Positions 55,304 to 64,000 of a DNA stretch of 64,000 nt are shown here, in pieces. Under the pieces are notes generated by a model that was not told the DNA's origin, did no database searches, and saw only the letters and a list, made by a program, of their open reading frames with translations. Made by a program: the position numbers and the translations under genes. The first letter of the stretch is position 1. Every line of letters begins with the position of its first letter. Source of the DNA: an uncultured Pseudomonadota bacterium (GTDB taxonomy: Bacteria > Pseudomonadota > Gammaproteobacteria > Enterobacterales > Succinivibrionaceae); the NCBI GenBank assembly GCA_900317945.1, contig ONIT01000002.1:1-64000 (forward strand), given 5' to 3'.

Positions 55304-58111
55304 TTACTGCCCGTCAGTCTCGTCAGGAGCGCTGCCATCCGCAGCATCGCCGGATACGTCCGGCAGCGCTGCAGTCTCATCGTCAGACACGTCTGCGTCA
55401 GGATGCTGCTCCTCAGCGTTGCTCTCGTCGCCGGGAACGACACGCTCAATTGACATGATCTTCTCATCGTCAGGGAACCTTGCAACCTTGACACCCGCGG
55501 AGTTTCTCTGGCATTCCCTTACTTCTCCGACCTTGGTCCTGATAAGCCTGCCATGGTCGGTAATGATCAGAATCTCATCATCCGATGCAGCCTGGATGGC
55601 TCCGACAACCAGTCCGGTCTTGTCGGTAATCTTATGGGAGATAACGCCCATACCGCCGCGGTTGGAGCGGAGAGGATAGCTTTCAATCGGAGTCCTCTTG
55701 CCAAGTCCGGTCTCAGTGATGTCAAGAACCGGATCGGCGCTTCTGGGAACTACCAGGGCAACAAGCTCGTCGTCGTCTCCGGCGAGCTTCATTCCGCGTA
55801 CGCCCCTTGATGAACAGCCCTGTGGCCTGAGTCCGCCGCCTGCAGCGGATGCATCAGTCTCAGCGTCAGCATTGTCCGCCTGGGCTGCGTCATCGAGGCT
55901 GCCTTCACTGGTCTCAGGAGCCGGCGTGTCATCGCTGTCGGAATCAGCCTCTGACGCAAGATCATCCTCTTCACCGACAGCTGAATAGTACTCATTGAAC
56001 CTGATGCACCTGCCTTTCTTGGAGAAGAGCATGATGTCGTCATTTCCGGTAGAGGGCGCAACGCCGATGAGATCGTCTCCCTCAAGGAGGGTTATTACGA
56101 TCTTGCCCAGCGAGCGGCTCGAGAGCAGCCTGAGCGGCAGCTTCTTCACTCTGCCCTTCTTGGTTGCCATGATTACGTACTTGAACTCGCCCTCATCGCC
56201 GAAATCATGGACGGGCAGCATCTGCGTGACGCGCTCGCCATCGCCGAGCTTTACGACATTTACCAGCGGACGGCCCTTCGAGCCGCGTGAGGCCTCAGGC
56301 AGGTTGAATACCTTGAGCAGGAACTCGCGTCCCTTTGAGGTGAACATGATGAGGTAGTCATGAGTATTGGCGACGGCCATATTGACAATGTAGTCGTTGT
56401 CCTTGAGCTTGGTCGCGGACTTGCCCTGGCCGCCGCGGTGCTGCGCGTCGTAGTCGGAAAGGGGCTGGTACTTTACGTAGCCCTCATGCGAGAGGGTGAT
56501 GACCACGTCCATGTCAGGGACGAGGTCCTCAATCTCGATGTCAGCGCTTGAATTCAGGATTGTGGTGCGCCTTTCGTCGCCGAACTTGTCCTTGACCTCA
56601 ACGAGCTCCTTGGAAATGACCTGCATCAGGTACTCGGGGTCATTGAGTATGTGGAGGCACTCGGCAACAATTGCGTACTGGGCACGGTAATCCTTTGCCA
56701 GGCTGTCACGCTCCATTCCGGTCAGCTGATGGAGCCTGAGGTCAAGGATCTTGTCTACCTGCTCAGGAGAGAGATAGTACTTTCCGTTGACGTAGCCCAG
56801 ATTGGCAGGCAGGCCGAAGGGCCTGCAGGCCTCTCCGCACTCATCAAGGAGGGCCTTCGCGAAATGAAGATCCCACGGGCGGCTCAGGATATCGGCCTTG
56901 GCCCCTTCCTTTGTCTGGCCTTCCCTCTTGATTATCGCGATAATCTCGTCGATATTGTCGATGGCGACCAGGAGCCCGTCGAGGATGTGGGCCTTGGCCC
57001 TGGCGGCCTTGAGCCTGTAGGCAGTCCTTCTCGACACAACCTCCTGGCGGTGCGACACGAATGCCGCGATCATCTCACGGAGGTTGAAGGTCTTCGGAGC
57101 GCCGTGATCCAGTGCGACCATGTTGCAGGAGAAATTGCTCTGCAGCTCGGTCTGCTTGAAGAGGTTGGTCAGCACAAAATCAGGATTCTCGTCTTTCTTC
57201 AGCTCGATTTCGATGCGGATATCCTTTGCTGAGACATCCTTGATGCTGTTGATGCCGGTGATTTTGCCGTCCCTGACCAGCTCGCTGATATGCTTGACCA
57301 TCTCAGCCTTGTTGACGCCGTAGGGGATCTCGGTAACGACAATGATCTGATGTCCCTCGTCATTCTCAACGTGGGTTTTTGACCTTATGGTAATCGTGCC
57401 GCGTCCGGTACGGTAGGCGCTGACTATGCCTGCCCTGCCGTGAATCTCTGCTCCTGTGGGGAAGTCAGGCCCCGGAATATAGGTCATGAGCTCGTCGACG
57501 GTAATGTCAGGCTTCTTGATGAAGGCGAGGCAGCCGTCTATGACCTCTCTCAGGTTGTGCGTAGGGATATTGGTTGCCATTCCTACCGCAATGCCCGAGC
57601 TGCCGTTTACCAGAAGGTTGGGGATTTTGGTGGGGAACACTGTCGGCATCATGAGCGAGCTGTCGTAGTTCGGCATCCAGTCGACAGTGTCTTCCTTCAG
57701 ATCTGCCATGAGCTCATCAGTGATGCGCTGCAGCTTGACTTCCGTGTAACGCATGGCGGCAGCCTTGTCGCCGTCCACCGTTCCGAAGTTTCCCTGGCCG
57801 GCAACGAGGCAGTAGCGGAGTGAAAAATCCTGGGCCATGCGGACAATGGTGTCGTATGCCGCAGTGTCTCCGTGCGGGTGGTACTTACCGATGACCTCAC
57901 CTACAACACGGGCTGACTTGACCGTCTTGCCGCCGAAGGTTATGCCAAGCTGGTTCATGGCGAACAGACAGGCGCGGTGAACAGGCTTCAGACCGTCACG
58001 TACATCCGGGAGCGCTCTTGATACGATTACGCTCATTGAATAATCAAGATATGACGATTTAAGCTCGTCAACTATATTGGTAGGCTTTATTCCCGACTCT
58101 GTGCTGCTCAT
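55304..58111 (-). CDS. gyrA: DNA gyrase subunit A, with acidic insertion
   Basis: Breakage-reunion subunit of gyrase. From ATG 58111 it is 935 residues (E. coli 875); an upstream in-frame Met adds eight. The catalytic Tyr122 (AMRYTE) keeps E. coli numbering. The quinolone-determining region has Thr83 and Asp87 (HPHGDTAAYD), Thr83 being the natural residue in some species such as Pseudomonas aeruginosa. The C-terminal pinwheel keeps the GyrA box as QHRGGQG (557-563). Residues 710-758 are an acidic insertion absent from E. coli, in addition to the usual acidic C-terminal tail. Confidence 0.97.
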   Translation of the reverse strand: MSSTESGIKPTNIVDELKSSYLDYSMSVIVSRALPDVRDGLKPVHRACLFAMNQLGITFGGKTVKSARVVGEVIGKYHPHGDTAAYDTIVRMAQDFSLRYCLVAGQGNFGTVDGDKAAAMRYTEVKLQRITDELMADLKEDTVDWMPNYDSSLMMPTVFPTKIPNLLVNGSSGIAVGMATNIPTHNLREVIDGCLAFIKKPDITVDELMTYIPGPDFPTGAEIHGRAGIVSAYRTGRGTITIRSKTHVENDEGHQIIVVTEIPYGVNKAEMVKHISELVRDGKITGINSIKDVSAKDIRIEIELKKDENPDFVLTNLFKQTELQSNFSCNMVALDHGAPKTFNLREMIAAFVSHRQEVVSRRTAYRLKAARAKAHILDGLLVAIDNIDEIIAIIKREGQTKEGAKADILSRPWDLHFAKALLDECGEACRPFGLPANLGYVNGKYYLSPEQVDKILDLRLHQLTGMERDSLAKDYRAQYAIVAECLHILNDPEYLMQVISKELVEVKDKFGDERRTTILNSSADIEIEDLVPDMDVVITLSHEGYVKYQPLSDYDAQHRGGQGKSATKLKDNDYIVNMAVANTHDYLIMFTSKGREFLLKVFNLPEASRGSKGRPLVNVVKLGDGERVTQMLPVHDFGDEGEFKYVIMATKKGRVKKLPLRLLSSRSLGKIVITLLEGDDLIGVAPSTGNDDIMLFSKKGRCIRFNEYYSAVGEEDDLASEADSDSDDTPAPETSEGSLDDAAQADNADAETDASAAGGGLRPQGCSSRGVRGMKLAGDDDELVALVVPRSADPVLDITETGLGKRTPIESYPLRSNRGGMGVISHKITDKTGLVVGAIQAASDDEILIITDHGRLIRTKVGEVRECQRNSAGVKVARFPDDEKIMSIERVVPGDESNAEEQHPDADVSDDETAALPDVSGDAADGSAPDETDGQ
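55838..55984 (-). other. Acidic insertion in the GyrA C-terminal beta-pinwheel
   Basis: Codons 710-758 of gyrA encode about 49 residues with 17 Asp or Glu and no Lys or Arg. It separates RFNE from LRPQGCSSRGVRGM, which in E. coli are contiguous as RFKE and VRAMGCNTTGVRGI. It would project from a loop of one blade of the DNA-wrapping domain. Confidence 0.85.
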
Positions 58112-58147
58112 GTAAACTACCGAAATTCTCTTCAAAAAACCTTTCTA

Positions 58148-58176
58148 ATTATAACATAAAGGCGTGTTTTTCTTAA
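58148..58176 (-). promoter_or_regulatory. gyrA promoter
   Basis: Minus strand: TTAAGA (58171-58176), 17-base spacer, perfect TATAAT (58148-58153), 37 bases before the ATG at 58111. The AT-rich stretch upstream to 58394 has no supported gene. Confidence 0.65.
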
Positions 58177-58394
58177 GTTTGTCCGTAATATTCTTTATAC
58201 TGTCTGATTTTGTATATATGACGTGGCATAAATGAATATGCACATATTTTTTAAATAATTCTGTTATTTAAATGCGGGCAACTGGCATGCATGAATATCC
58301 GTCTGAACATCATGCTGCAAATATGAAAGGAGAAGAGATAGTATTAAACAAGGCGTATAACATCATGTCAGATTATACGCCCGGTAAAGACATG

Positions 58395-59762
58395 CTATTT
58401 GCTGTAGAGAATTCTGTCTCCTGCCGAGACATTTCCTCTTACATACCTGATTGTGGTTGTGATGTAGCCGGGAGCATCAGCGGAGTTCTTTATGTACTCG
58501 CGCTCCAGGAGCCTTGAGACGGTATCATTCCAGGATGAGAAATTGGCCAGGAAGTCCTTCTTGAAGAGGAGCTCTGCCCCTGCCTCATCCTGCTCGAAGT
58601 CAGCGTAGCCGTTGCTCAGGGTAAAATCCGAGGTGGTTGTGGCGTCTCCTGATACGGCCTGCAGCTGCTTTATTTCAATGAAGGTCCTGTTTTTCCTGAA
58701 ATATTCGGCAGCGGCAGATGCTTTATTGAAAGGGCCTTCTTTGATGGTGAAATCGGAGAAATTTACCGGCTCAAGGAAGTCAGAGAGATGGGACATGAAG
58801 CTGTTTCCGCCATTCCTTACTGAGCCTTTGACCACAAACCTCTGGTCGAAGTCGAACAGCTCGCCCTGCTGCATTCCCTCAAGGCTGATTTTGGCCTGCT
58901 TTGCGCTAATGGAGACTTTTTCCGCGCTGAGGCTGTCAGCCTTGTTGGAAAATACCCCGCTTATCCTGAGACCTGCTGCGGAAAAGCTCCCGCGCTTTCC
59001 GAGCCTGAGGTCCGCGGAGGCTACTACGCCCTTGTTTACAGCAACTGACTCTCCGGAGTCACTGTCAGAGATCTTTATCGGAAGCTGGACATTGCGGAGC
59101 GAGTATGAGACATCCCTGCTGGAGTCCCTGACGGTCAGCTCGGATGCGGAAAAGAGATAGCTGCAGCTTTCATCGCCCGCGCTGCATTTCTTTACTGAAA
59201 TTCCGCTTATCACGAGGCTCCTGCTGCCGTCATCCGCCTTGATATCCTCCATTTTTACATTTGCGGGAGCCGGACTGTCGGAGGAGAAGTCAAGATCAAA
59301 TGACGCAAGTACCCTGCCGCCTGCCAGGTTGAGCTGTGGAATGTCAGAACCGACTGAGATATTCTGCAGGACAATCTCTGTCGAGGAATTGAATAGCCCG
59401 AGGCTCGTTACTGCCGTCAGGTTCATCGTGGTGCTGATGAAAGGCAGATCGAGACGGTAATAGTGCTCCTTCCCAAAAAGCCCGCTGTCATCTCCGTTCT
59501 TTACGAGCTTCGCGAGCCCCGATTTGCCGTTCAGGCTGCTGTAGGCCGAATCGGCAAATGATTCATACATTACGCCGGATGCGGTAACGGCCATGAAATA
59601 ATAGCCTGCCCCGAAAATCACGGCAAAGCTCAGCAATGCGCCGGCAAGGTACACGAGGAGGTTCGAGACCGCCCTGCCTCTGGTCTCAGGGCTCTTCAGT
59701 CCGTCTCTGATTTCCCTGAAACTTTTGACTGGAATTTCCAAAGGAAGTGAAAAATTCTTCAT
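58395..59762 (-). CDS. YdgA/DUF945-like inner-membrane protein
   Basis: The 455 residues have one membrane segment at about 37-57 and a large periplasmic region of beta-type alternation. Layout and the string GVMYESFADSAYSSLNGKSGL after the membrane segment resemble the YdgA/DUF945 family of E. coli, a family of unknown function; this assignment is tentative. A pair of cysteines (KKCSAGDESC) may form a disulfide. It lies between gyrA and purL, and is preceded by the purL terminator, so it is independently transcribed. Confidence 0.75.
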   Translation of the reverse strand: MKNFSLPLEIPVKSFREIRDGLKSPETRGRAVSNLLVYLAGALLSFAVIFGAGYYFMAVTASGVMYESFADSAYSSLNGKSGLAKLVKNGDDSGLFGKEHYYRLDLPFISTTMNLTAVTSLGLFNSSTEIVLQNISVGSDIPQLNLAGGRVLASFDLDFSSDSPAPANVKMEDIKADDGSRSLVISGISVKKCSAGDESCSYLFSASELTVRDSSRDVSYSLRNVQLPIKISDSDSGESVAVNKGVVASADLRLGKRGSFSAAGLRISGVFSNKADSLSAEKVSISAKQAKISLEGMQQGELFDFDQRFVVKGSVRNGGNSFMSHLSDFLEPVNFSDFTIKEGPFNKASAAAEYFRKNRTFIEIKQLQAVSGDATTTSDFTLSNGYADFEQDEAGAELLFKKDFLANFSSWNDTVSRLLEREYIKNSADAPGYITTTIRYVRGNVSAGDRILYSK

Positions 59763-59945
59763 TTTCGTACCTGCCGTGAAAAGCCTTGCCGTATCAGAAA
59801 ATTATTCTGCCGTCAGCCATATCTGTTCCGATCCTGAGATTTTACAAAATTTACCTGTCATCATGCGCTGATAAGCTCACAGAAATGAATTAAAAGATTT
59901 AGGCGGAAGATCAGGGATAAGTGATGTTTCTGCAGCGGGGAACAA

Positions 59946-59992
59946 TAAAAAAGCGGGCCGCTCCGGCTGGAAATCCAGCCTTCACGGTCCGC
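59946..59992 (-). terminator. Intrinsic terminator after purL
   Basis: A long hairpin: outer GCGGACCG pairs imperfectly with CGGCCCGC and inner GGCTGG with CCAGCC (59965-59970 and 59975-59980), followed by seven T on the minus strand. It is 50 bases past the purL stop. Confidence 0.88.
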
Positions 59993-60042
59993 CATCTCAT
60001 AAAGCCTGCTGATGAATCAGCTGCAGCTGTTTATGCTTTTGA

Positions 60043-63000
60043 TCAGCCGATTGCCTTGCGGGCGTTTCTGAACAGCCTGAGCCATGCGCCTGCTTCCTGC
60101 CAGTCATCCGGATGCCAGGAGTTGGATACCGCCCTCTGGCAGCGCTCAGGATGCGGCATCATAATGGTGACGCGTCCGTCTGCGGAGGTGATTCCGGTGA
60201 TGCCGTTCGGCGATCCGTTCGGGTTGAACGGGTACCTGACGGTAGGCTCAACATAGTTGTCGACGAAACGTACGGCGACAAGTCCGGCAGCCTCAGCCTT
60301 CTTCAGCGCGTCCTCTGACTCGAACTCAGCCCTTCCCTCGCCGTGGGCAACGGCGATAGGCATATGGGAGCCCGCCATGCCGTCAAAGAGCGGTGATTTG
60401 GAATTCTCGATCCTGACCAGGCTGAACCTTGCCTCGAACCTCTCTGACTCGTTCTTGACGAAGTGCGGCCACAGCTCAGCACCGGGGATAAGCTCGCGGA
60501 GGTTGGAGAGCATCTGGCAGCCGTTGCAGACGCCGAGCGCAAGAGTGTCATTCCTCTCAAAGAATGCGGCGAACTCGTCCCTTGCCCTGGAGTTGAAGAG
60601 AACTGACTTTGCCCAGCCCTCGCCTGCACCGAGGACATCTCCGTAGGAGAAACCACCGCAGGCTGCCAGCATCTTGAATCCGGAGAGGGATACCCTGCCG
60701 GAGAGGATGTCGCTCATGTGGACATCGACTGCGTCAAATCCTGCATGGGCGAAGGCGGCAGCCATCTCATTCTCTGAGTTGACGCCCTCCTCGCGGAGGA
60801 TGGCAACCTTGGGCGCATTGCCTGACTCGATGAACGGAGCGGCGATATCCTCATTCACGTCATAGGTGAGGCTTACGCTGAGTCCCGGATCCCTGCTGTC
60901 GGACTTCGCGTCGAACTCGCTCTTAGCAGAGGCGGGGTTGTCGCGCAGAGCCTGCATGTGATAGGTGGTCTCACCCCAGACGGAGCGCAGAGCAGTTCTC
61001 GACTCGGAGAATACCGGCTCGCCGTTTCTGGTGATGACGATGCTGTCGTCGTCAGTAACAGTGCCGATAGTTACGCAGCAGTTGCCGAGGCCGTGTCCTG
61101 AAAGAACGTTGAGTACGGTCTCCTTGTCCTTGTTGCTGACCTGAATTACTGCTCCGAGCTCCTCGTTGAAGAGGACCGCAAGGTCATTGACGCCAAGCTG
61201 GTCGATGGCAACATTGACGCCGCAGTGCCCGGCAAAGGCCATCTCTGCGAGAGTTACAAAGAGTCCGCCGTCCGAGCGGTCATGGTAGGCAATGATCTTG
61301 CCGCGTGAGAGCAGGAACTGCATGGCGTTGAAGAAGCCCTTGAGGCTGACCGGTGAGTCAACGTCAGGCGCGGTGTCGCCGAGCTTCTTGTATACCTGGG
61401 CAAGGCAGGATCCGCCGAGGCGGCACTGTCCGTTGCCGAGATCGATAAGGATGAGCGAGGTGTCGCCCTTGTCGGCGCGGAGCACAGGAGTCAGGGTCTT
61501 CCTGACGTCCTCAACTCTCGCGAACGAGCTGACAATCAGGGAAAGAGGAGCAGTCTCGGTCTTCTCCTCGCCGTCCTGCTGCCAGGTTGTCTTCATGGAC
61601 ATGGAGTCCTTTCCGACCGGAATGCTGACTCCGAGCTCCGGGCAGAGTTCCATGCCGACTGCCTTGACGGCCGCATAAAGGCCTGCGTCCTCACCGGGGT
61701 GGCCTGCAGCGGCCATCCAGTTGGCGGAAAGCTTTACCCTGTCGAGGCCTCCGATGTCGGCTGCTGCAATGTTGGTAAGGGCCTCGCCTACTGCCATTCT
61801 TGCAGAAGCCGCATAATTGAGAAGCGCAATCGGGGTCCTCTCGCCCATGGCCATTGCCTCACCGTTATAGGTGTCGTAGGACGCCTCGGTTACGGCGCAG
61901 TCTGATACGGGGATCTGCCAGGGGCCAACCATCTGATCACGGGCTACAAGGCCGGTTACGGTCCTGTCGCCTATAGTGATGAGGAAGGTCTTCTCGGCAA
62001 CGGTAGGAAGCCTCAGCACGCGCATGGCCGCATCGCGCAGGGAGATGGCGCTGAGATCAAGAGGCTCGCCCTTGACCTGCAGGCTCTTAACGTTCTTGTG
62101 CATTCTGGGAGGCTTGCCAAGGAGAACGCTCAGCGAGAGATCTACCGGGCGGTTCTTGAAGTAGGAGTCGTCAAGCTCGAGGTGGTGCTCCTTGATTGCG
62201 GTGCCGATTACCGCAAACATGGCTCTTTCCCTCTTGCAGATCTGCTCGAATACCGGGAAATCCTCGTTTGATACGGCGAGGACATAGCGCTCCTGGGACT
62301 CGTTGCACCAGATCTCATACGGGCTCATGCCGGGCTCGTCATTGGGCACCTTGCGGAGCTCGAACACGCCGCCTACGCCGCCGTCATGGACAAGCTCAGG
62401 CATTGCGTTGGAGAGTCCGCCCGCGCCGACATCATGAATGAAGAGAATGGGGTTCGCGCTGCCCATCGCCCAGCAGGCATCGATAACCTCCTGGCACCTT
62501 CTTTCCATCTCAGGGTTGTCGCGCTGCACTGACGCGAAGTCAAGCTCAGCGGAGGACTGCCCGGAGGTCATTGAGGAGGCCGCGCCGCCGCCCAGTCCGA
62601 TGTTCATGGCAGGTCCGCCCAGGACGATGAGCTTGGCGCCTACAGGAATTGAGCCTTTCTTGATATGCTCATGCCTGATGTTGCCGATGCCGCCTGCAAG
62701 CATGATGGGCTTGTGGTAGCCGCGGACTTCGAGCCCGTTGTAGCTGTTGACCTTCTCCTCGTAGGTTCTGAAGTATCCGGCGAGGTTCGGGCGTCCGAAC
62801 TCATTGTTGAATCCTGCTGCTCCGAGAGGCCCGTCGATCATGACGTCAAGCGCGCTGGAAATTCTGTCCGGTTTGCCGAAGTCGGTTTCCCAGGGCTGCT
62901 CGAATCCCGGTATGCGGAGGTTTGATACGGAGAAGCCGCAGATTCCTGCCTTGGGCTTTGAGCCTGATCCGGTTGCGCCCTCATCGCGGATCTCGCCGCC

Positions 63001-63969
63001 CGAGCCGGTTGCGGCGCCGGGGTACGGAGAAATTGCGGTAGGATGGTTATGGGTCTCAACCTTCATGAGGATGTCGATATCCTCATTGTGATAGGAATAT
63101 CTGTGGGTTGAGGGATCGGCAAACCAGCGCCCTGCGCGGGATCCTTCCATGACGGCGGCATTGTCTGAGTATGCGGAGAGAACGTGATCAGGAGTAACCT
63201 TGGTGGTGTTCTTGATCATCTCGAACAGGGATTTGTCCTGCTTCACTCCGTCGATAGTCCAGTCTGCGCCGAATACCTTGTGGCGGCAGTGCTCGGAGTT
63301 CATCTGGGCGAACATGTAGAGCTCAACGTCATTCGGGTTGCGCTTCATCTCGGTGAAGGACCTGACGATGTAGTCCATCTCGTCAGAGGAGAGAGCGAGT
63401 CCGAGATTGACGTTTGCCTCCTGCAGCGCCTCCTTGCCGCGTCCGAGCACGTCAATTGAGGTCATGGGAGCCGGAGTCTGCTTGGAGAAGAGCTTCTCGG
63501 CATCGTCCATGCTGTGGGTGACGATCTCCATCATGCGGTCATGGATGAGGGGGATGAAGCTCTTCTTCTGCTCATCGGTAAGCGGAGACTCGGACTTTAC
63601 GTAATAGGCAATGCCGCGCTCAAGACGCTTTATTGAGGCCAGTCCGCAGTTCTTTGCAATATCAGTTGCCTTGGATGACCAGGGGGAAATGGTTCCGGGA
63701 CGGGGAATAACCAGGTAAAGATCGCCTGAGGTGTCCTTTTTGTCGGCACGGGGACCGTAAACAAGAAGCTTGCTGAGAACCTCTCTGTCTGAGTCTGTCA
63801 GAGGAGAGTTCAAATCTGCAAAATGCACGAATTCAGCATAAACATCAGTGACAGGCAGAGACAGCTCATGGCATGAAGTCATGATTTTACTGATTCTGAA
63901 AGCCGACAGCGCGGGAGCGCCCTTAAAAATTTCCATATGGAACATTGCCCCAGTTTGATTATCAGCCAT
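60043..63969 (-). CDS. purL: Phosphoribosylformylglycinamidine synthase
   Basis: Fourth step of purine synthesis: converts FGAR to FGAM with ATP and glutamine. The 1308 residues match the large single-chain type (E. coli 1295). The N-terminal PurS-like domain is followed by the FGAM-synthase body ([20 protein letters not shown]) and a C-terminal class I glutaminase with its nucleophilic Cys in LGVCNGCQM and His and Glu in the last 60 residues (PHPERCQ). The chosen ATG has GGAG 11 bases ahead, but ATG 63936 ([13 protein letters not shown]) or 63945 corresponds more closely to the E. coli start. The gene is complete in the window. Confidence 0.97.
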   Translation of the reverse strand: MADNQTGAMFHMEIFKGAPALSAFRISKIMTSCHELSLPVTDVYAEFVHFADLNSPLTDSDREVLSKLLVYGPRADKKDTSGDLYLVIPRPGTISPWSSKATDIAKNCGLASIKRLERGIAYYVKSESPLTDEQKKSFIPLIHDRMMEIVTHSMDDAEKLFSKQTPAPMTSIDVLGRGKEALQEANVNLGLALSSDEMDYIVRSFTEMKRNPNDVELYMFAQMNSEHCRHKVFGADWTIDGVKQDKSLFEMIKNTTKVTPDHVLSAYSDNAAVMEGSRAGRWFADPSTHRYSYHNEDIDILMKVETHNHPTAISPYPGAATGSGGEIRDEGATGSGSKPKAGICGFSVSNLRIPGFEQPWETDFGKPDRISSALDVMIDGPLGAAGFNNEFGRPNLAGYFRTYEEKVNSYNGLEVRGYHKPIMLAGGIGNIRHEHIKKGSIPVGAKLIVLGGPAMNIGLGGGAASSMTSGQSSAELDFASVQRDNPEMERRCQEVIDACWAMGSANPILFIHDVGAGGLSNAMPELVHDGGVGGVFELRKVPNDEPGMSPYEIWCNESQERYVLAVSNEDFPVFEQICKRERAMFAVIGTAIKEHHLELDDSYFKNRPVDLSLSVLLGKPPRMHKNVKSLQVKGEPLDLSAISLRDAAMRVLRLPTVAEKTFLITIGDRTVTGLVARDQMVGPWQIPVSDCAVTEASYDTYNGEAMAMGERTPIALLNYAASARMAVGEALTNIAAADIGGLDRVKLSANWMAAAGHPGEDAGLYAAVKAVGMELCPELGVSIPVGKDSMSMKTTWQQDGEEKTETAPLSLIVSSFARVEDVRKTLTPVLRADKGDTSLILIDLGNGQCRLGGSCLAQVYKKLGDTAPDVDSPVSLKGFFNAMQFLLSRGKIIAYHDRSDGGLFVTLAEMAFAGHCGVNVAIDQLGVNDLAVLFNEELGAVIQVSNKDKETVLNVLSGHGLGNCCVTIGTVTDDDSIVITRNGEPVFSESRTALRSVWGETTYHMQALRDNPASAKSEFDAKSDSRDPGLSVSLTYDVNEDIAAPFIESGNAPKVAILREEGVNSENEMAAAFAHAGFDAVDVHMSDILSGRVSLSGFKMLAACGGFSYGDVLGAGEGWAKSVLFNSRARDEFAAFFERNDTLALGVCNGCQMLSNLRELIPGAELWPHFVKNESERFEARFSLVRIENSKSPLFDGMAGSHMPIAVAHGEGRAEFESEDALKKAEAAGLVAVRFVDNYVEPTVRYPFNPNGSPNGITGITSADGRVTIMMPHPERCQRAVSNSWHPDDWQEAGAWLRLFRNARKAIG

Positions 63970-64000
63970 GAAACAGGAAGCTCCGTGACTGATTCCGTTA

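Noticed and set aside
58272-58517. 81-codon plus-strand frame upstream of gyrA
   Set aside because: It overlaps the end of the DUF945-like gene on the other strand, lies partly in AT-rich promoter DNA, and has no domain or ribosome site.

Overview
The window reads as chromosomal core sequence from an anaerobic or facultative gammaproteobacterium. The best fit is the Succinivibrionaceae (Aeromonadales), the rumen and gut succinate producers. This rests on close resemblance of most proteins to gammaproteobacterial families (FabA, RimO, PepD, HrpA, GyrA, PurL, a YcbZ-type Lon protease) together with oxygen-sensitive enzymes (class I Fe-S fumarase, ThiH, NrdG). The family assignment is inference; no search was run. 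There is no phage, IS element or CRISPR array, and gene density is high with many clear intrinsic terminators.

Layout. 0-9.8 kb: alpha-glucan metabolism on the minus strand, with the operon malQ-glgB-glgX followed by separately transcribed pgm. 9.8-15.4 kb: hrpA and fumarase. 15.7-20.6 kb, plus strand: an unknown membrane protein, a YcbZ-like Lon protease, fabA, rimO. 20.7-24.8 kb: glk, an unknown gene, glutamine-dependent nadE. 24.9-28.8 kb: a four-gene minus-strand operon (HAD-UbiA fusion, DprE1-like, DprE2-like, GtrA-like) matching the known route to polyprenyl-phosphate arabinofuranose. Then tRNA-Val, pepD, a P-loop kinase-like gene and a nitroreductase. 32.5-40.3 kb: a TPP-riboswitch-headed thiamine operon (thiC, fused thiD-thiE, thiS, thiG, thiH) running towards a TSCPD-domain gene, a Sel1-repeat gene and an exported unknown. 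40.4-47.4 kb: an AAE-family transporter, a MATE exporter, a TonB-like protein, DsbB, an exported unknown and a Gph-like phosphatase. 47.4-52.7 kb: nrdG, uvrB, two identical tRNA-Asn genes, and a degenerate GGDEF-EAL protein. 52.8-64 kb: aroA, serC, gyrA, a YdgA/DUF945-like protein and purL.

How genes work together. MalQ, GlgB and GlgX remodel maltodextrin and glycogen, while Glk and Pgm feed the released glucose and glucose-1-phosphate into glycolysis. Fumarase belongs to the reductive branch to succinate, and the AAE transporter is a plausible dicarboxylate or amino-acid exchanger. The thi operon makes thiamine phosphate under TPP control, apparently without a linked thiF.

Most notable observations. 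(1) GlgX carries a C-terminal extension of about 350 residues that aligns by eye with the whole of glyceraldehyde-3-phosphate dehydrogenase, but has lost the catalytic Cys and other key residues and is split by a low-complexity linker: an apparent GAPDH pseudoenzyme fused to a glycogen debranching enzyme. (2) A compact polyprenyl-phospho-arabinose cassette occurs in a Gram-negative anaerobe with no transferase nearby. (3) GyrA has an acidic insertion of about 50 residues inside its C-terminal beta-pinwheel. (4) A membrane GGDEF-EAL protein has lost both signature motifs.
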